Assembly (NCBI GenBank): GCA_019843655.1 | Contig: JACDQD010000001.1 | Location: forward strand, 49,753,868 to 49,817,867 | Direction: 5' to 3' | Origin: Lethocerus indicus | Taxonomy: Eukaryota; Arthropoda; Insecta; Hemiptera; Belostomatidae | Length of the DNA: 64,000 nt | Part shown: in pieces, positions 25,122 through 37,893 of the stretch | Position numbering within the stretch: the first letter of the stretch is position 1 | How the letters are laid out: each line of letters starts with the position of its first letter | The notes under the pieces: generated by a model | Told to the model about the DNA's origin: nothing | The model's input: only the letters and a program-made list of their open reading frames with translations | The model's database searches: none | Position numbers and translations under genes: made by a program

Positions 25122-25174
<53 letters not shown>
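25122..25174. repeat. (AT)n microsatellite
   Basis: Uninterrupted AT dinucleotide tract of about 53 bp. Confidence 0.95.
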
Positions 25175-25178
<4 letters not shown>

Positions 25179-25351
25179 CGCTATATCACGGTATTTTACG
25201 GCGGAATATAGGTATATTCGTATGTGTATTATTTTCGTGGTAAAACAAGCAGTTTATAGTCTAAAAGAATTGAAAACTAGATATAAAAAAAAATTAATAA
25301 CAAATTAAATCGAAACCAAAGACTCGCGCGTAGAGTGTAGAAATCAGTTTA

Positions 25352-25726
25352 ACATACCTGTTCTGTGGTCTGCGAGGGGTTGGAATACCCCGTAGGTTCG
25401 TTGTGTTTCTGTCTCCTCTCGCCGGTTTGGTCTTTTGCTAGACCGGGGTTTCGGCCGCTCGCCATCTTCAGTAGCGCTGTGTTAGTAGTCACTGTCGGCA
25501 CTTTCCTGGGGGCATCCTCACTGTCCACTGTGTCACTGTCCACTTGCACAACAAACTGACAAACACCACAGTACAAGTGACAGTGAGGATGCCCCCCAGG
25601 AAAAACATCCAAAGTGCCGACAGTGTGACTAACACCGCACTACTGAAGATGGCGAGCAGCCGAAACCGGTCTAGCAAAAGATCAAACCGGTGAGAGGAAA
25701 CAGAAACACCACGAACCTACAGTGTT
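25352..25726 (-). mobile_element. Foldback element, near-complete, tail at left
   Basis: Starts with the reverse-complement tail ACCTGTTCTGTGGTCTGCGA, then long arms (GGTTTGGTCTTTTGCTAGAC / GTCTAGCAAAAGATCAAACC) around a short loop near 25,545. It is the clearest full palindrome in the window. Confidence 0.8.
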
Positions 25727-25919
25727 AAGGCTTTTTTATAAAGACTTAAAATATGCGTAAATAATAAAGGAAATATACAGGGTTTTCCGGAACTTAACAT
25801 TCACTATATATATATATATTTGTAAGGACGTCCCACCCGCTTCGGTTTTGCCGGTTTTTTGATATTATTAATTATTATTTAATTGTAGTTTCGGGGGAGA
25901 TAGCGTTGGGGGGACGTCT

Positions 25920-28900
25920 TCAGTTGAAGTGTTGTCCTACCGGCCTGGGGTAGTTGTGGGGGCGGGGCGGGGGCGGAGGTGGTGGCGGGCTATGCCAGGG
26001 GCTGTACCTCATGACCCTGGCCAGCAGGATCCATAGGGCGGATGCTAGGACGGAGGCGAGGGCGGCCGCCCAGCCCAGCTGGAGGCTCCAGCCCGGTGAG
26101 AACACCCTCGCCGGGTAGTACCTAGACCAGAGGCCGGCACCGGCGGTGCCCGCCTCCGCCGTACCGCCCACCACCCCGTCGGCGAGCCGGCCCTGGCCGC
26201 CGCCCCCGCACTCGGCCGACCTCGCCCTCTTGAAGTGGATGATGGTCAGCGTGAACAGGGCGAAAGTGGCTGTCGACACCGACTAACAAAATTAGTACAA
26301 TCACTAACGTCCGCTAGTAGGATCTCCCAATACTGTGGGAAGAACCTCGGTCTTTTGTCCCTTACTTCCGGGACTTACTGTCGTCTGCAACTCCTTCCGG
26401 AGAGCGGTGGGAGGGGAGGGTCATCCCCGCTAAACAAAGTTCTTCCCACTGTACTCACCCGATCCTACCTGACGCACAACAAATATATATAGTCAGCGTA
26501 AAGATATGGATTACCTGCCAGGAGGTACATGACTCCCGTGACGAGGACGGCGCTTATCTGCCGCTTGAGAACTCCGAAAGCTCCGACCAGGGCCGACGAG
26601 CCCAGTATTATTAGGCACACCAGGGCACAGGATATGGACAAGTTTTGCATTCCTGCCGAATAAGAAAAACGTAGATTAGAATTGGAATAGTTCGGGCTAA
26701 AAGTTCGTTTACGATGAAAGATTTGAACTTAAAATTTACTATTTATACTGAATACATATTGGGTGTTTTTTACCATTTCAATTGAAAACTGTGTAGTGCG
26801 GTATGACACTCTAATTTTATACTTATTTATTTACTTGTAATTTTGGTTAGCATACGGTGTAACAATATAAAACAATCATTTTCGATGTGGGATTAAGTAA
26901 CATTTATTTTATGTTAGGGGAATATTCGGGACGAGGGTGTAATACTAACTGGTCTGCCAGTCGGTCCGAGGTTCGTCCGAGGTCCTGATGGGCGCATTGG
27001 AGGCCAGGTAGTTGGTGCACGGCATGTCCGGGAACCCGACCGCCATTATCTTGTTTTTCTCCTCTTCTGTAACACAAATTACATTCGAAAGTTATATAAA
27101 ACCCGTGTTTTCTCGTGTGTTTCAGACAGTAGTGATCAGCATGCCAGAATCGAGTAAAGACGAAGTGATCCCCGGAGCGGAGACGAGCGCGGCGGTCGAC
27201 AAAGTAGAAGCGGAAGGAAAAGCGGTGGTCGAGGAGGCGGAGGACTCCAAGAAACAGGATTCGCCGGCCGCCTCCGACGCGCACAACGAGGCGGAAGCCA
27301 GCGCGGCGGACGACAAGAGGGAGGCGGAGAGCACGGAGGACAAGAGAGAGAGCAGCGCAGCCGGCAGCACGGACCGGAAAGAGGACGCCAAGGACGAGGC
27401 GGACTCGGCACCGACCACCACCACCACGGAGGGGGACAAGGAACCCGAGCGGGTAGCCGAGCCGGCAGCCAAGGTGGAGGAGAAGAGCGCGGAGGCCGAG
27501 GCGGAGCCCGCCAAGTCGGAGAAGGAAGATAAGCCCTCCGAGCCCGAACAGACGAAACCGGAGGAAGCACCGACAAGCAGCGAGGACAAGGGAGCGGTGA
27601 CCGAGGACAAGAAAGAGGAAGCCGCCGCGCCCGAGACCCGGGACAAAGACAAGGAGGCCTCGTCGGAGGCGGAATCGGCCGAGAAAGAGCCGCCGACGAA
27701 AGAACCGGAACCCGAGAAGAAAGAGGAGCCGGCGGAGAACAAGCCGGAATCGACGACCACCACCGTAGAAGAGACCGCAGATAAGATGGAAGTGGGCGCG
27801 GCCAAGGACGAAGAAGCTGGCGCCGGCCTCCTCCACGGAGGAAGCGAAAGAGAAGAAGAGCGAGCAGGAAGAGAAGAAGGAGGAACCCGCGGTCGCCAAA
27901 CCCGAACAGAGCGAGGGCGAAAAAGAACCCGTAAAAGAGACGAAAGAAGAGGCGCCGACGTCGGCACAGGAAGAGGCCACCATGGAGGTGGACTCGTCGA
28001 CCAAACGGGAGGCGGAGGCGGAACCGGCGGCCGCCGCCGAGCCGCAGGAGAAGAAGGAGGAGGAAAAGGCGCCCCCCGCACAGCAGGAGCGACCCGAGAA
28101 ACCGGCCGCCGACGTGAAGCCCGAAGAACAGAAAACTACCGCCGAGGAGCCGCCCAAGGAGGAGAAACAGGAGAGTCAGGATAAGCCCCCCGAGGCGGAA
28201 AAGAAACCCGAGGCGGCGGAGGACGAGAAGATGGAGGTCGACGAAGAGAAATCGCCGGAGAAGAAGGAGGAGGGAGGGGAAGAGGGGGAGGCGGCCGAGG
28301 AGGAAGAGGATAGCGAACTGTTGAAGTTGGTGGCCCCTCGCCAGGGCAAGAGGACAGTGCTGGAGCCGAGGTACGCGGCGATACTGAGGCTGGTGAGGGA
28401 GGGCAGGAACAAGATGAGGGAGAGGGACTGCCGGGCGGCAGACACCTTCGGACAGGCCTGCGAGAAAGGAAGGACCTCTACGGAGAGATGGGGACGAGTG
28501 CGCCGAACTAACCTGTACGGACAGTCGATGCTCGAGTGCGGCAAGCTGGAGAACGGGGAAGGTGGCGCTGGGGCCGGAAGGCCGAGGAGGATCAAGGAAC
28601 GGGGACAAGGCGGAAGAAGAAGGTCGAGGAGGAAGAGAAGAAGGAGGAAGGACGACGGCGGCGGACTCGACGGCACCGGCGACGGAGGAAGAGGCCAAGA
28701 AGGAGGAGGAGCGGGAGGAGAGGAGGGCGAAGAGAAGAAAGCCGCCGAAGAAGATACGCCCCTGGGAGTAGCCTGGGAGATGTTCGAGCTGGCCAAGGTG
28801 ATATTCCTGAGGCAGGGGAAGAAGGAGAGGGCCGCGGAGACGTACATGAAATTGGGGGAAGTCGGGGTTGAGTCGGGGCACACGACCGCCGTGGACGACA

Positions 28901-30052
28901 TGAAGGCCGCCCTAGAGCTGAGGAAGAGCGTCTTCCCGGAGGGGCACAGGATCATCGCCGAGACCCACTTCCACATCGGGCTCGGCTACTCCTTCTTCCA
29001 GATGTTCGACGAGGCCGCCGAACAGTTCGACCTGTCGAAACAGCTTCTGCTGAAGAAGACGGCCGAATTGGAAAAGTCGTCGACGAAAGAGGCCCGCGAC
29101 GAGATCGGCGAGATACGGGAACTGCTGCCCGATCTGGACGAGAAGATAGCGGACATGGTCGAGTCGAAGAAGGAGAAGGCGAGGCGGGAGGAGAAGAACG
29201 GCGAGGTGAACGGCCGGCGGGAGGACGAGGAGGAGGAGAGCGAGTCGTCGTCGTCCTCCTCGAAGAAGCAGCCTTCCAACATCTCCCACCTGGTGAAGAG
29301 GAAGAGGAAACTGGACGAGGTGACGTCGGACCTTCCCGTCCAGTCGGCCACCAAACAGCTCTGTCTGGAGGAGGAAGCGGCCTCCGCCCCCGGCCCCGCC
29401 ACAGCCACCGCCTCCGCCAAGGAAGAAGCCGGGAGGAGACAGCCCCGCCCCCCGCCCCGCCGCCGCCGCCGCTGCCGCCCCAAACAGTAACCGACAACAG
29501 GAGCCGAGGGCGCCGACTATTAAACGAAATTTAACAAAAACTTATTTTGATGGATTACTTTTTTTGGTGCTCCGTGTTTGAACGTGTGCGTGTTGGTGAA
29601 GTCATGTGTTGTTGTCAGTATATCATCATCATCATTATCATCATCATCATCATCATCATACTCAATATCATCAATATCTCTCGTCCCTCCCCCGGCTTTA
29701 TCATCATTCTTTTTTATATTAAACATCACTCCCTCCCCCCGTCCCCCCACCCCCACTTATACGTATAAATATGGTAAACGTATTTTTTAGGTATATACTT
29801 ACTACTACTACTACTATCTGTAATAACACGTAATGTAGTCTACATAATACGATATTAGGGCGAATTATTGAATACGTTTTTATTTTGTTTTTGTTCGTGT
29901 AATTGTTCGTCTCGTGGTTATTATTATATATATTTTCTCAATTATTTTTCCTTTATTTTTACACCGTCTTATCTACTACTATTATTATTATTATTATTAT
30001 TTAGGTTTATCGCCACTCGATAAGGAAACGTTCTAGTATTTAGATTTTATAC

Positions 30053-30099
<47 letters not shown>

Positions 30100-33000
30100 A
30101 GGTGTAAAAGTATAATGAATATTAAGTTATAAGGAGGATGGGCCGGCCGGATATGGCCGATCTATCCGGTTGCAACATTTCCAGTGTAAGACTGTCAGAT
30201 TTAATAGTTTAATAATAAGAAATTCTTTGGAATTACTTTTTTAAGTGATGATGTCATTGTGATTGTTCCTAATTTATTATACCCCTAGTGTATACTTATA
30301 CTTTGTAGCATTTAGATTTGTAAAAGGGTCGTCTTTAAATCGAACGCTTCCTCTCTTCGCGAGCGGATACAAAATTTTTATAAACAACTTTTCTATATTA
30401 AAATTATTTACATAAAAAAAAAATTCTGTCTTTTTTTCTGTCCGATGCACCCCCGTCCCTTAAATTGTCACCTGCGGGAATGAGGTTTTATGGGGGAAAT
30501 ATTCAGAAAATAGTTTAACCCTCTGCGGGGCCGAATTTCTATTTTAAATCCACCCCAAAAAAATGGGGTTGTCATTTGGTAAAATCTCGATAAATTGAAA
30601 TGTGACCTGAAATTTACATAAGGGCCTGTAGAGGGTTAAAATACACGTTTTTGTGTGGTCTACGAGGGGTTGAAATACCCCAGATTTGTTGTGTTTCTCG
30701 CTGTGGTTCGGTCTTTTGCTAGACCGGTTTCGGCCGCTCGCCACGTCTTCAGTAGCGGTGTCGGTCACTCTCTGCACTTTGGATGTATTTTTCGGAGTGC
30801 ATCCTCACTGCACTGTCACTGTGTCACTTGTACTGTTAAAAGTGATTGACACACCGCTACTGAAGACGTGGCGAGCGGCCGACGCGTTAACCCCGGTCTA
30901 GCGAAAAGACCGGACCGGAGACGGAAACGGACCGAAATCTGGGGGGCGTTCGGAAAATAATCAGCCGACGAGCAAAAAACAACCCCGCGTTTTTAAAGAT
31001 GCATTGCGGTTCTAAAGGTGCATTGCGGCGGTGCCGCTTTCGCTCAATCCATAACGGCCGATAAAACAGGATTTCTATTTATAAACCGACGACAACCCCG
31101 CCGATATTAAGCACACGATACAAGCAGTGAAATGATTTTACAGTGCACTGGCTGAAAAAAAAAAATTCATTTCAGTAAAGAAATTTCTATAATCGAATGT
31201 ACACACTGATGACGTCAGTCCACTGATGCATTGTCCATATGACGTCATGTCGAGGTTAATTATAATGCCCGGTTAATTTCATCAAAAAAAGGATGGATAA
31301 TTCGAATTAATACATTTTCAAATTTTAATAAAAATAAAATAAATATTATATTACTGGCAATAAAGTTTAATATCGCAGATAATGCGTTCTTCCCTCTCCG
31401 GTTCGATCATTCGCCGAAAGAGGTCGCTCGCCGCGTTGTCACGTGACGCGCTAACGATGAATTTAAAAAAAAAAATGTTTAAATATCGGCTATTATTCAA
31501 TTTTATTATTCAGTGATTTCATAAATTTTTTGCTCCGATTAGCGCCCCCCGGGTTCGGATAATTCCAAGTTCCGAATTGGACTCGGCCGTAACAACACAG
31601 AATGTTGTGTTTTCTATAACCGGAAAAACGGGCGGAACGTGCCCAGGGCGCGTTAATATCTTATTCGGTATACGGAATTAAATATGAATTGACGCGGGCC
31701 CAACTACAATCCCGGTTTTTTTTTTATTATTATTTGTCTACAAGCGGCCGTAAAAACCGTAACGGGAGAGTCGGACTTGAAAACTCGCGTATTCCGGGCT
31801 AGTATAAAATACTAAAAATGCAGCCCCGATCCGCCTTTAATAATAAGAAAGGTTTCGGTAGCAAAATTTTTATTTTAACTCGAAAGGATTGAAAATTGTT
31901 TTTTATCCGTCAAACGGAGAATCGGCCGATTAATTCCGAATTCAACTCCGCCCGTCCCCGCCAGAGCGCGCACCTGCAGGTCGCCGGTGTACCAACAGTT
32001 TTTTTTGTTTTTATATATTCCCGTATACAACATTATATTTTTATACAATATATCGTATTATAACCCCGCGTGGGCCGAATTTTTATTTTAAATCCGCAAA
32101 AAAAATTGGGGGTAACGAAATATCAACAATTATAAACCTGTATATGAAAAAAATTTATATTGATACTGGTTGCCTTGACAACGTTATAGGGTTAAGATTT
32201 ATGCGTAGTCGTCACGAAAACAGCTGATCGTTATTTGGTGAAATCTCGATAAATCGTAATGTGACCTGTAAGTTAAATTATTGTTACTATAAATTACATT
32301 TTAATTGTTTAATGTTCCGGGAAGAATATCGGTTGGGGCTGTTCCGGAATTGTTACCGTCTCTGGAAACCCAGGAGTGGGCTCCGTCCGAAGGGTTTTTG
32401 CCGTTTCCCTCTTGAGGATGACGACCGCTACTGAAGACGGCGAGCGGCCGAAACCTGTTTCGGTCTAGCGAAAGACAGAACTGGCCAGCGAGAGGAGTAA
32501 GAAACAGACGAAATCCACGGTATTATTCCAACCCTTCGCAGACCACAAAACAGGTATTAGACTATCATTTTCCTGTCCGTAGTTTAGGAAAAATGTCAGA
32601 ATATCGACGGAAATCGACTCTGTAGTTACACGGTGCAGTAAAATCAGATTTCGGCGTGTTTAATCGTTTCCGTTGCTAAATATCCGTTGCGCTCGTCCGG
32701 CGCCAGGCGGCGCCAGCGTTGGGGCCCTTTGAAATAGGGCCGAAAAGGGACCTGGTACCGCCGCCCTTCCCGATTACACTTTCGACCCAGTTATTCTCTA
32801 TTTTTAACATATATCCCTTAACCCACCGCCCTTATTTGAGGGATTCGGAGGGTATTCGGTATTACCCCCAATTCGGCCGTTCGCCGTCTTCAGTAGCCCG
32901 CCGCTACAGCACGACACAGTATGCACCACTCACTACTGAAGGTGGCGAGTGGCCGAAACCGGGCGAGTGTCACGAAATTTAACGCGAGATTTCAATTTGC

Positions 33001-33252
33001 CACAAATCCTTAAAGTAAAGTTAAAATTTCGAAAATTTTCGATTTTTCAGCTCTCCTTTCAGAGGGGCAAGTGTAACTCACTTTGGGACCACTTTTGACC
33101 GAATATGGGCGAAATCGGGCTCTGTCCGAGTTACGTTTTTCGGCTTACGTAAGTCACGTGGTGGGGGGCGGACTTAGTTTCGACGAAGTTGGGGGCTTCC
33201 AGCAATGGGGTTTCGCGTCGAGTCGGAAACCGAAACCGAAACCGGTTCCCGG

Positions 33253-33311
<59 letters not shown>

Positions 33312-35680
33312 TTGCCCCCCACAAAGGAAAGTTGAAAATTTTAACAACTGAAATGTAATCTCGAAACTTCAATAGGAGGAAAAATCGATATTCGAAATTT
33401 GCCACAGATCACAATTAAAGGAATTATTAAGACGAAATATTTAAATCTGTAACGACAAAATATTTAGGCTATCGCTATCGAGAAGTGACGTAAATATAAC
33501 AAGTAAATAAGTAGAATGTATAAAGCTATTTCGTATTAATGTTACTTTGAATTGTAATTTTACAGTTGTGTCAGTAATGTGGACATTTGTGTTGGATAAC
33601 ATAATATTGTGCGAGTTGGGTATATATGTTGTATTCGCCATTGCTAAGTGTACATAAATGGGCCGGTTGAGAATCAGTTTCGTAGTCTAAGTCGTGATTT
33701 AGAAATAAAGAGGGAAAAAGATGAACAGTTGACCGTAGATTTGGGGTTTTTTTCCCCATTTTTGTTGAAGACGAGAGAGGGGGTAGAAAAATACGAAATC
33801 TGCGGAAAATCTCCAACCCTTCGCAGGCGACAAAACAGGTATTTTCCGAATTGAGGGCGGTTTATTTCCGAGCCGAATAGCCACGAAACTCTCCAATTGT
33901 TGCCAGTAATTTATATTTTGAGAGAATTGTCGAATCGATCAATTAATTTGGTCGGGTGTGCGCCCCGCCGAAACTCTAAAACTTAAAGTTTAGAGTTGTG
34001 AAAAGTTTATGAAACAACCGTGTTTAAGCTCAGACCCCGCCCCCCACTGTTTGAAGGACCAAAGAACAACACTTTGGGGAAATTTAAACAATTTTCATAT
34101 TGTATTTGGCCCACATCGTATGAATATATTTTTTTCTGGTGAAAATCTCGGGCGTGTGATAACAACGTAGAGATAACGCAGGGGAATCTCTGACGCGGCA
34201 CATTTTGAAGGGTGAGTTTAAGATCAACGCCCGGCTGATAAGGGTTAATTTTTCACCCCCGGAAGGGATGATTTATTGGCCCCGATATCCGGTATTTCAC
34301 TCGGAATGAAATAAGGTGTTGGCGCCAACAAAGCTATTTACCCAGCCTTTATTGTATATGCATATAATGTTTGTACGAGGTATGTTCAAAAAGTATCGCG
34401 AAATAAGTATATTCGATCTACGGTCTTTTTGTAGCCGTATGTCCGGTTAATCTTTTAAAGCCGCTTTTCTGGCGCGTTTTTTTGGTTCGTCTTCGATTTT
34501 TACCCGTCGCGAAAAATGGATCGGAGAGAATATGTGTCAAATTTTGCGCGAAAAACAGAATTAAGTGCGCGGAAAAGTGTGGCCGCCTTAGACCGAAGCG
34601 ACAAGGTTTATTGGCCCGACAAAATTTTTCCGTAGGGCCGAGAGGATGCGAAGGACGAAGGGCCCCGAGCGCTTCAGAAACGGAGAAATGGAATTGTGCG
34701 CCAATTTTTGGCCGAAAACAGAACGACGCGCTGATATACTGCACTGATCTGTGACTTTTTCTCAGGAAAGGGGCGCACGAAGTGGACGGCGCTGCCCTAC
34801 AGACTGAGGGGTGAAAACGGCATCGAAGACGGAGCTCGACGAAAAAAAAGGAATTTTCTGAATTTCTATTTTAAATCCACCCCAAAAAATGGGGTTGTCA
34901 AAAATCTCGATAAATTGAAATGTGACCTGAAATTTACATAAGGGCCTGTAGAGGTTAAAATACACGTTTTGTGTGGTCTACGAGGGTTGAAATACACAAT
35001 TTGTTCTGTTTCTCACTGTGGTTCAGTCTTTTGCTAGACCAAGTAGCGGTGTCGGTCAACTTTGGATGTTTTCGGAGTGCATCCTCACTGCACTGTCAAC
35101 TTGTACCGCTACTGAAGACGTTTAACTCTAGCGAAAAACCGGACCGGAGACGGAAACGGACAGAAATCTGGGGGCGTTCAGAAAATAATCAGCCGACGAG
35201 CAAAAACAACCCCGCGTTTTAAAGATGCATTGCGGTTCTAAAGGGCACATTTTGACAACGCCCGGCTGATTGTATTTTCACCCCGGAAGGGATGATTTAT
35301 TGGCCCCGATATCCGGACGGACTCGACGAGAAAAAAGAGAATTTTCGAAGCGCTCCGAGGATTGGAGTGCGCAAGTTTATGAAAAAAAAAACCCCAAAAT
35401 TCTCGACACTTTTCGAACAGACACCTTTCGTTTGGCGACGAGACACGACAGCATGAGTGAAGCGTTGTGCCAAAGCGCTACTGAAGGTGGCGGGGAGGTA
35501 GAAACCGCGTCCAGCGAAAGACCGCACAAACCCTGCGAGATTCCACGACATTTCAATCCATGGCTTTCGGCGTGTGACTGATACTAGTTATCAGTTGGGA
35601 GGGAATTGAACAGGAAGTGGAATTGGATATGAAAATTTATAGAACCCAATTATAGTGTCACAGTCCTGTAAAACGGTACA

Positions 35681-35739
<59 letters not shown>

Positions 35740-36250
35740 TATATGTGTGTATGTGTATCTCGTACGTGTCAGGTCGACGCACAGTGTCCATATACCGCCG
35801 TGCATCGGTACAAGGAAGACGGTCATCGAGGTACCGACCCTGAGCCTGGCCACCCTGCCCTCCACCGGCCAATCAACTTCAACCTGAAAAATAGAAAAGA
35901 GAAAGGTGAAATGGGCGAAAATAAATTAATAACATAATTGGGAATAGCAGCCCGCCCTGCGGTCGGTGTACAAGTGCCGAAAGTACAGGTGAACAAGTGC
36001 TCTTCGCGCACCAATACACCTAAGAGAAGAAAAATTAAAAAGAAAATCTTCTTCTTTTTAATGGCCAGCAACGCGACGGTGAAATACGGCCCTCTACGGT
36101 GTCGTAAATTTTACGAAAAGATGCGAAATGGAGACTCGGATGACCGATTTGATAAGACGTATTTTCTGGTCTCGAGGAGTTCTTCAGGAGAGGGGGGGGA
36201 ATTTCGAAAATTTGCCGGAAAAGTGGCCGGAGAGTTTCTGATAATATAGG

Positions 36251-36300
<50 letters not shown>

Positions 36301-36599
36301 TTAATAATTAAAGTTTCTTTTTAGCAGAATAAAATGAATTCCAAAGTCAAAATGTCGATTACTTTTGGTACCCCAATATATATGGCGGTCGGATATATAT
36401 CTATTTCGGGTCGGCAACTAAGTAATTGCGGTTTTCGTCGCTGAATGGCGTTATTTGTATTTTACGCGCGTTACACATCTTCAAACCTATTTAGGAGTAT
36501 TCTGAAATTTTTATTACGTGCCGACTATTCGTCGTGCGTACCAAAAATGCACGCACACCGAAAGATGAGAAGTGTATCCGCAATTATTTAGTTGCCAAC

Positions 36600-36645
<46 letters not shown>

Positions 36646-36854
36646 AAGAATTATATAATATACATAATTATATCGCGTTCAAATGTCACGAAATCTACGG
36701 TAACAATAATAATAATAATGGGTAATAATTGTAATAACAAGAGAGATTTCGTGGGCCCAATAAAGCATAATAAAAGAGACGGAAGCACACAAAATCTACG
36801 GCAATAAATAATAAAAGCATTGCCCTCAAAATAAAAGTACCGAATATTAATGAA

Positions 36855-36906
<52 letters not shown>

Positions 36907-37111
36907 GTCGGCAACTAAGTCATTGCGGGGGGAGATGGCGTTATTTTTATTTTACGCATATCTATTACATCTTCAAACCTATCTGAGTATATTCTGAAAT
37001 GTTTTATTACATACACGTGCCCCAACTATTCGTCGTGCGTACCAAAAAATGGACGACCCTTAGAGGAGGGTGGTAAAGATGAGAAGAATCCGCAATTATT
37101 TAGTTGCCAAC

Positions 37112-37171
<60 letters not shown>

Positions 37172-37847
37172 ACTGCACAAAGAATTATATAATATACAGA
37201 ATTATATTGCGTCCAAATGTCTTTATATTTGGGGAATTGGGGAACGGAGTGTCGATGATATGATTAGAGAGTGAAGGGTTGATTTTTATTAGTGTTCGGT
37301 TTCGGCCCCCAAAACAGAGCCAGTTTATTAACACACCGCCAATAATCAATATCCTCCTCCTCAACCGCCGGCCCAATTGGAAAGAAAATATATGCCACAA
37401 TACAGTCCCGTCAGCCCCCTCTAATAGGACGGTTTTTTTTAATAATAAAAGTTTCACTACGGCCCAACTGGAGATATACTATAGTGTGGAGGAAAGTTGA
37501 AAAGACGAAATATCTCTGATGTTAAAAGATGTTATACAGTAGGTTGGTGGTGTTCCCTCCTGCCTGTTTGCTCTTCCGCTAGACCGGTTTCGGCGGCTCG
37601 CCATCTTCAGTAGCGCCGGTGTCGCCACTTTGGATTTTGGTTTTTCGGCCGGCACCCACACTGCATTCTCACTTGTACCGGTATTTATTGTCCCGCACTC
37701 GGTCAACGGTGGTACACGGGCGGTTAACCCTGTCAACCCCCCACCGAAGAGAATTTCGAAAAATTGAAATTTTCTATTGTCAAAATGTGAGGTTTATCCC
37801 ACAGGTTGGGGGATGTTGTGAAAGTTGTCTAATTTCAAAAATGTTCC

Positions 37848-37893
<46 letters not shown>

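Larger units (their letters stand above)
16139..25919. other. Long gene-poor interval between PRPF6 and the claudin-like gene
   Basis: Mostly AT-rich DNA without a recognisable coding exon. It holds (GA)n near 20,818-20,840, (GTT)n near 20,738-20,757, a ~370-bp tandem duplication at 23.93-24.70 kb and a foldback copy at 25.35 kb. A GC-richer patch at 16,520-16,815 carries a TTCCAAG|GTGAGT donor-like site on the plus strand (donor near 16,811), so an untranslated first exon of some gene may start here. ATGGAAGA before GTGAGT at about 17,174-17,182 could be a tiny coding exon. Neither could be joined to a known protein. Confidence 0.5.

Noticed and set aside
27122..28881. Long minus-strand frames over NASP (serine-, leucine-, proline-rich)
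   Set aside because: Antisense shadows of the Glu/Ala/Lys codons of NASP; stop-free because of GC bias.
34482..34754. 90-codon frame downstream of a mariner-like end
   Set aside because: A stop interrupts the alternative frame and no transposase motif was found; coding status not supported.
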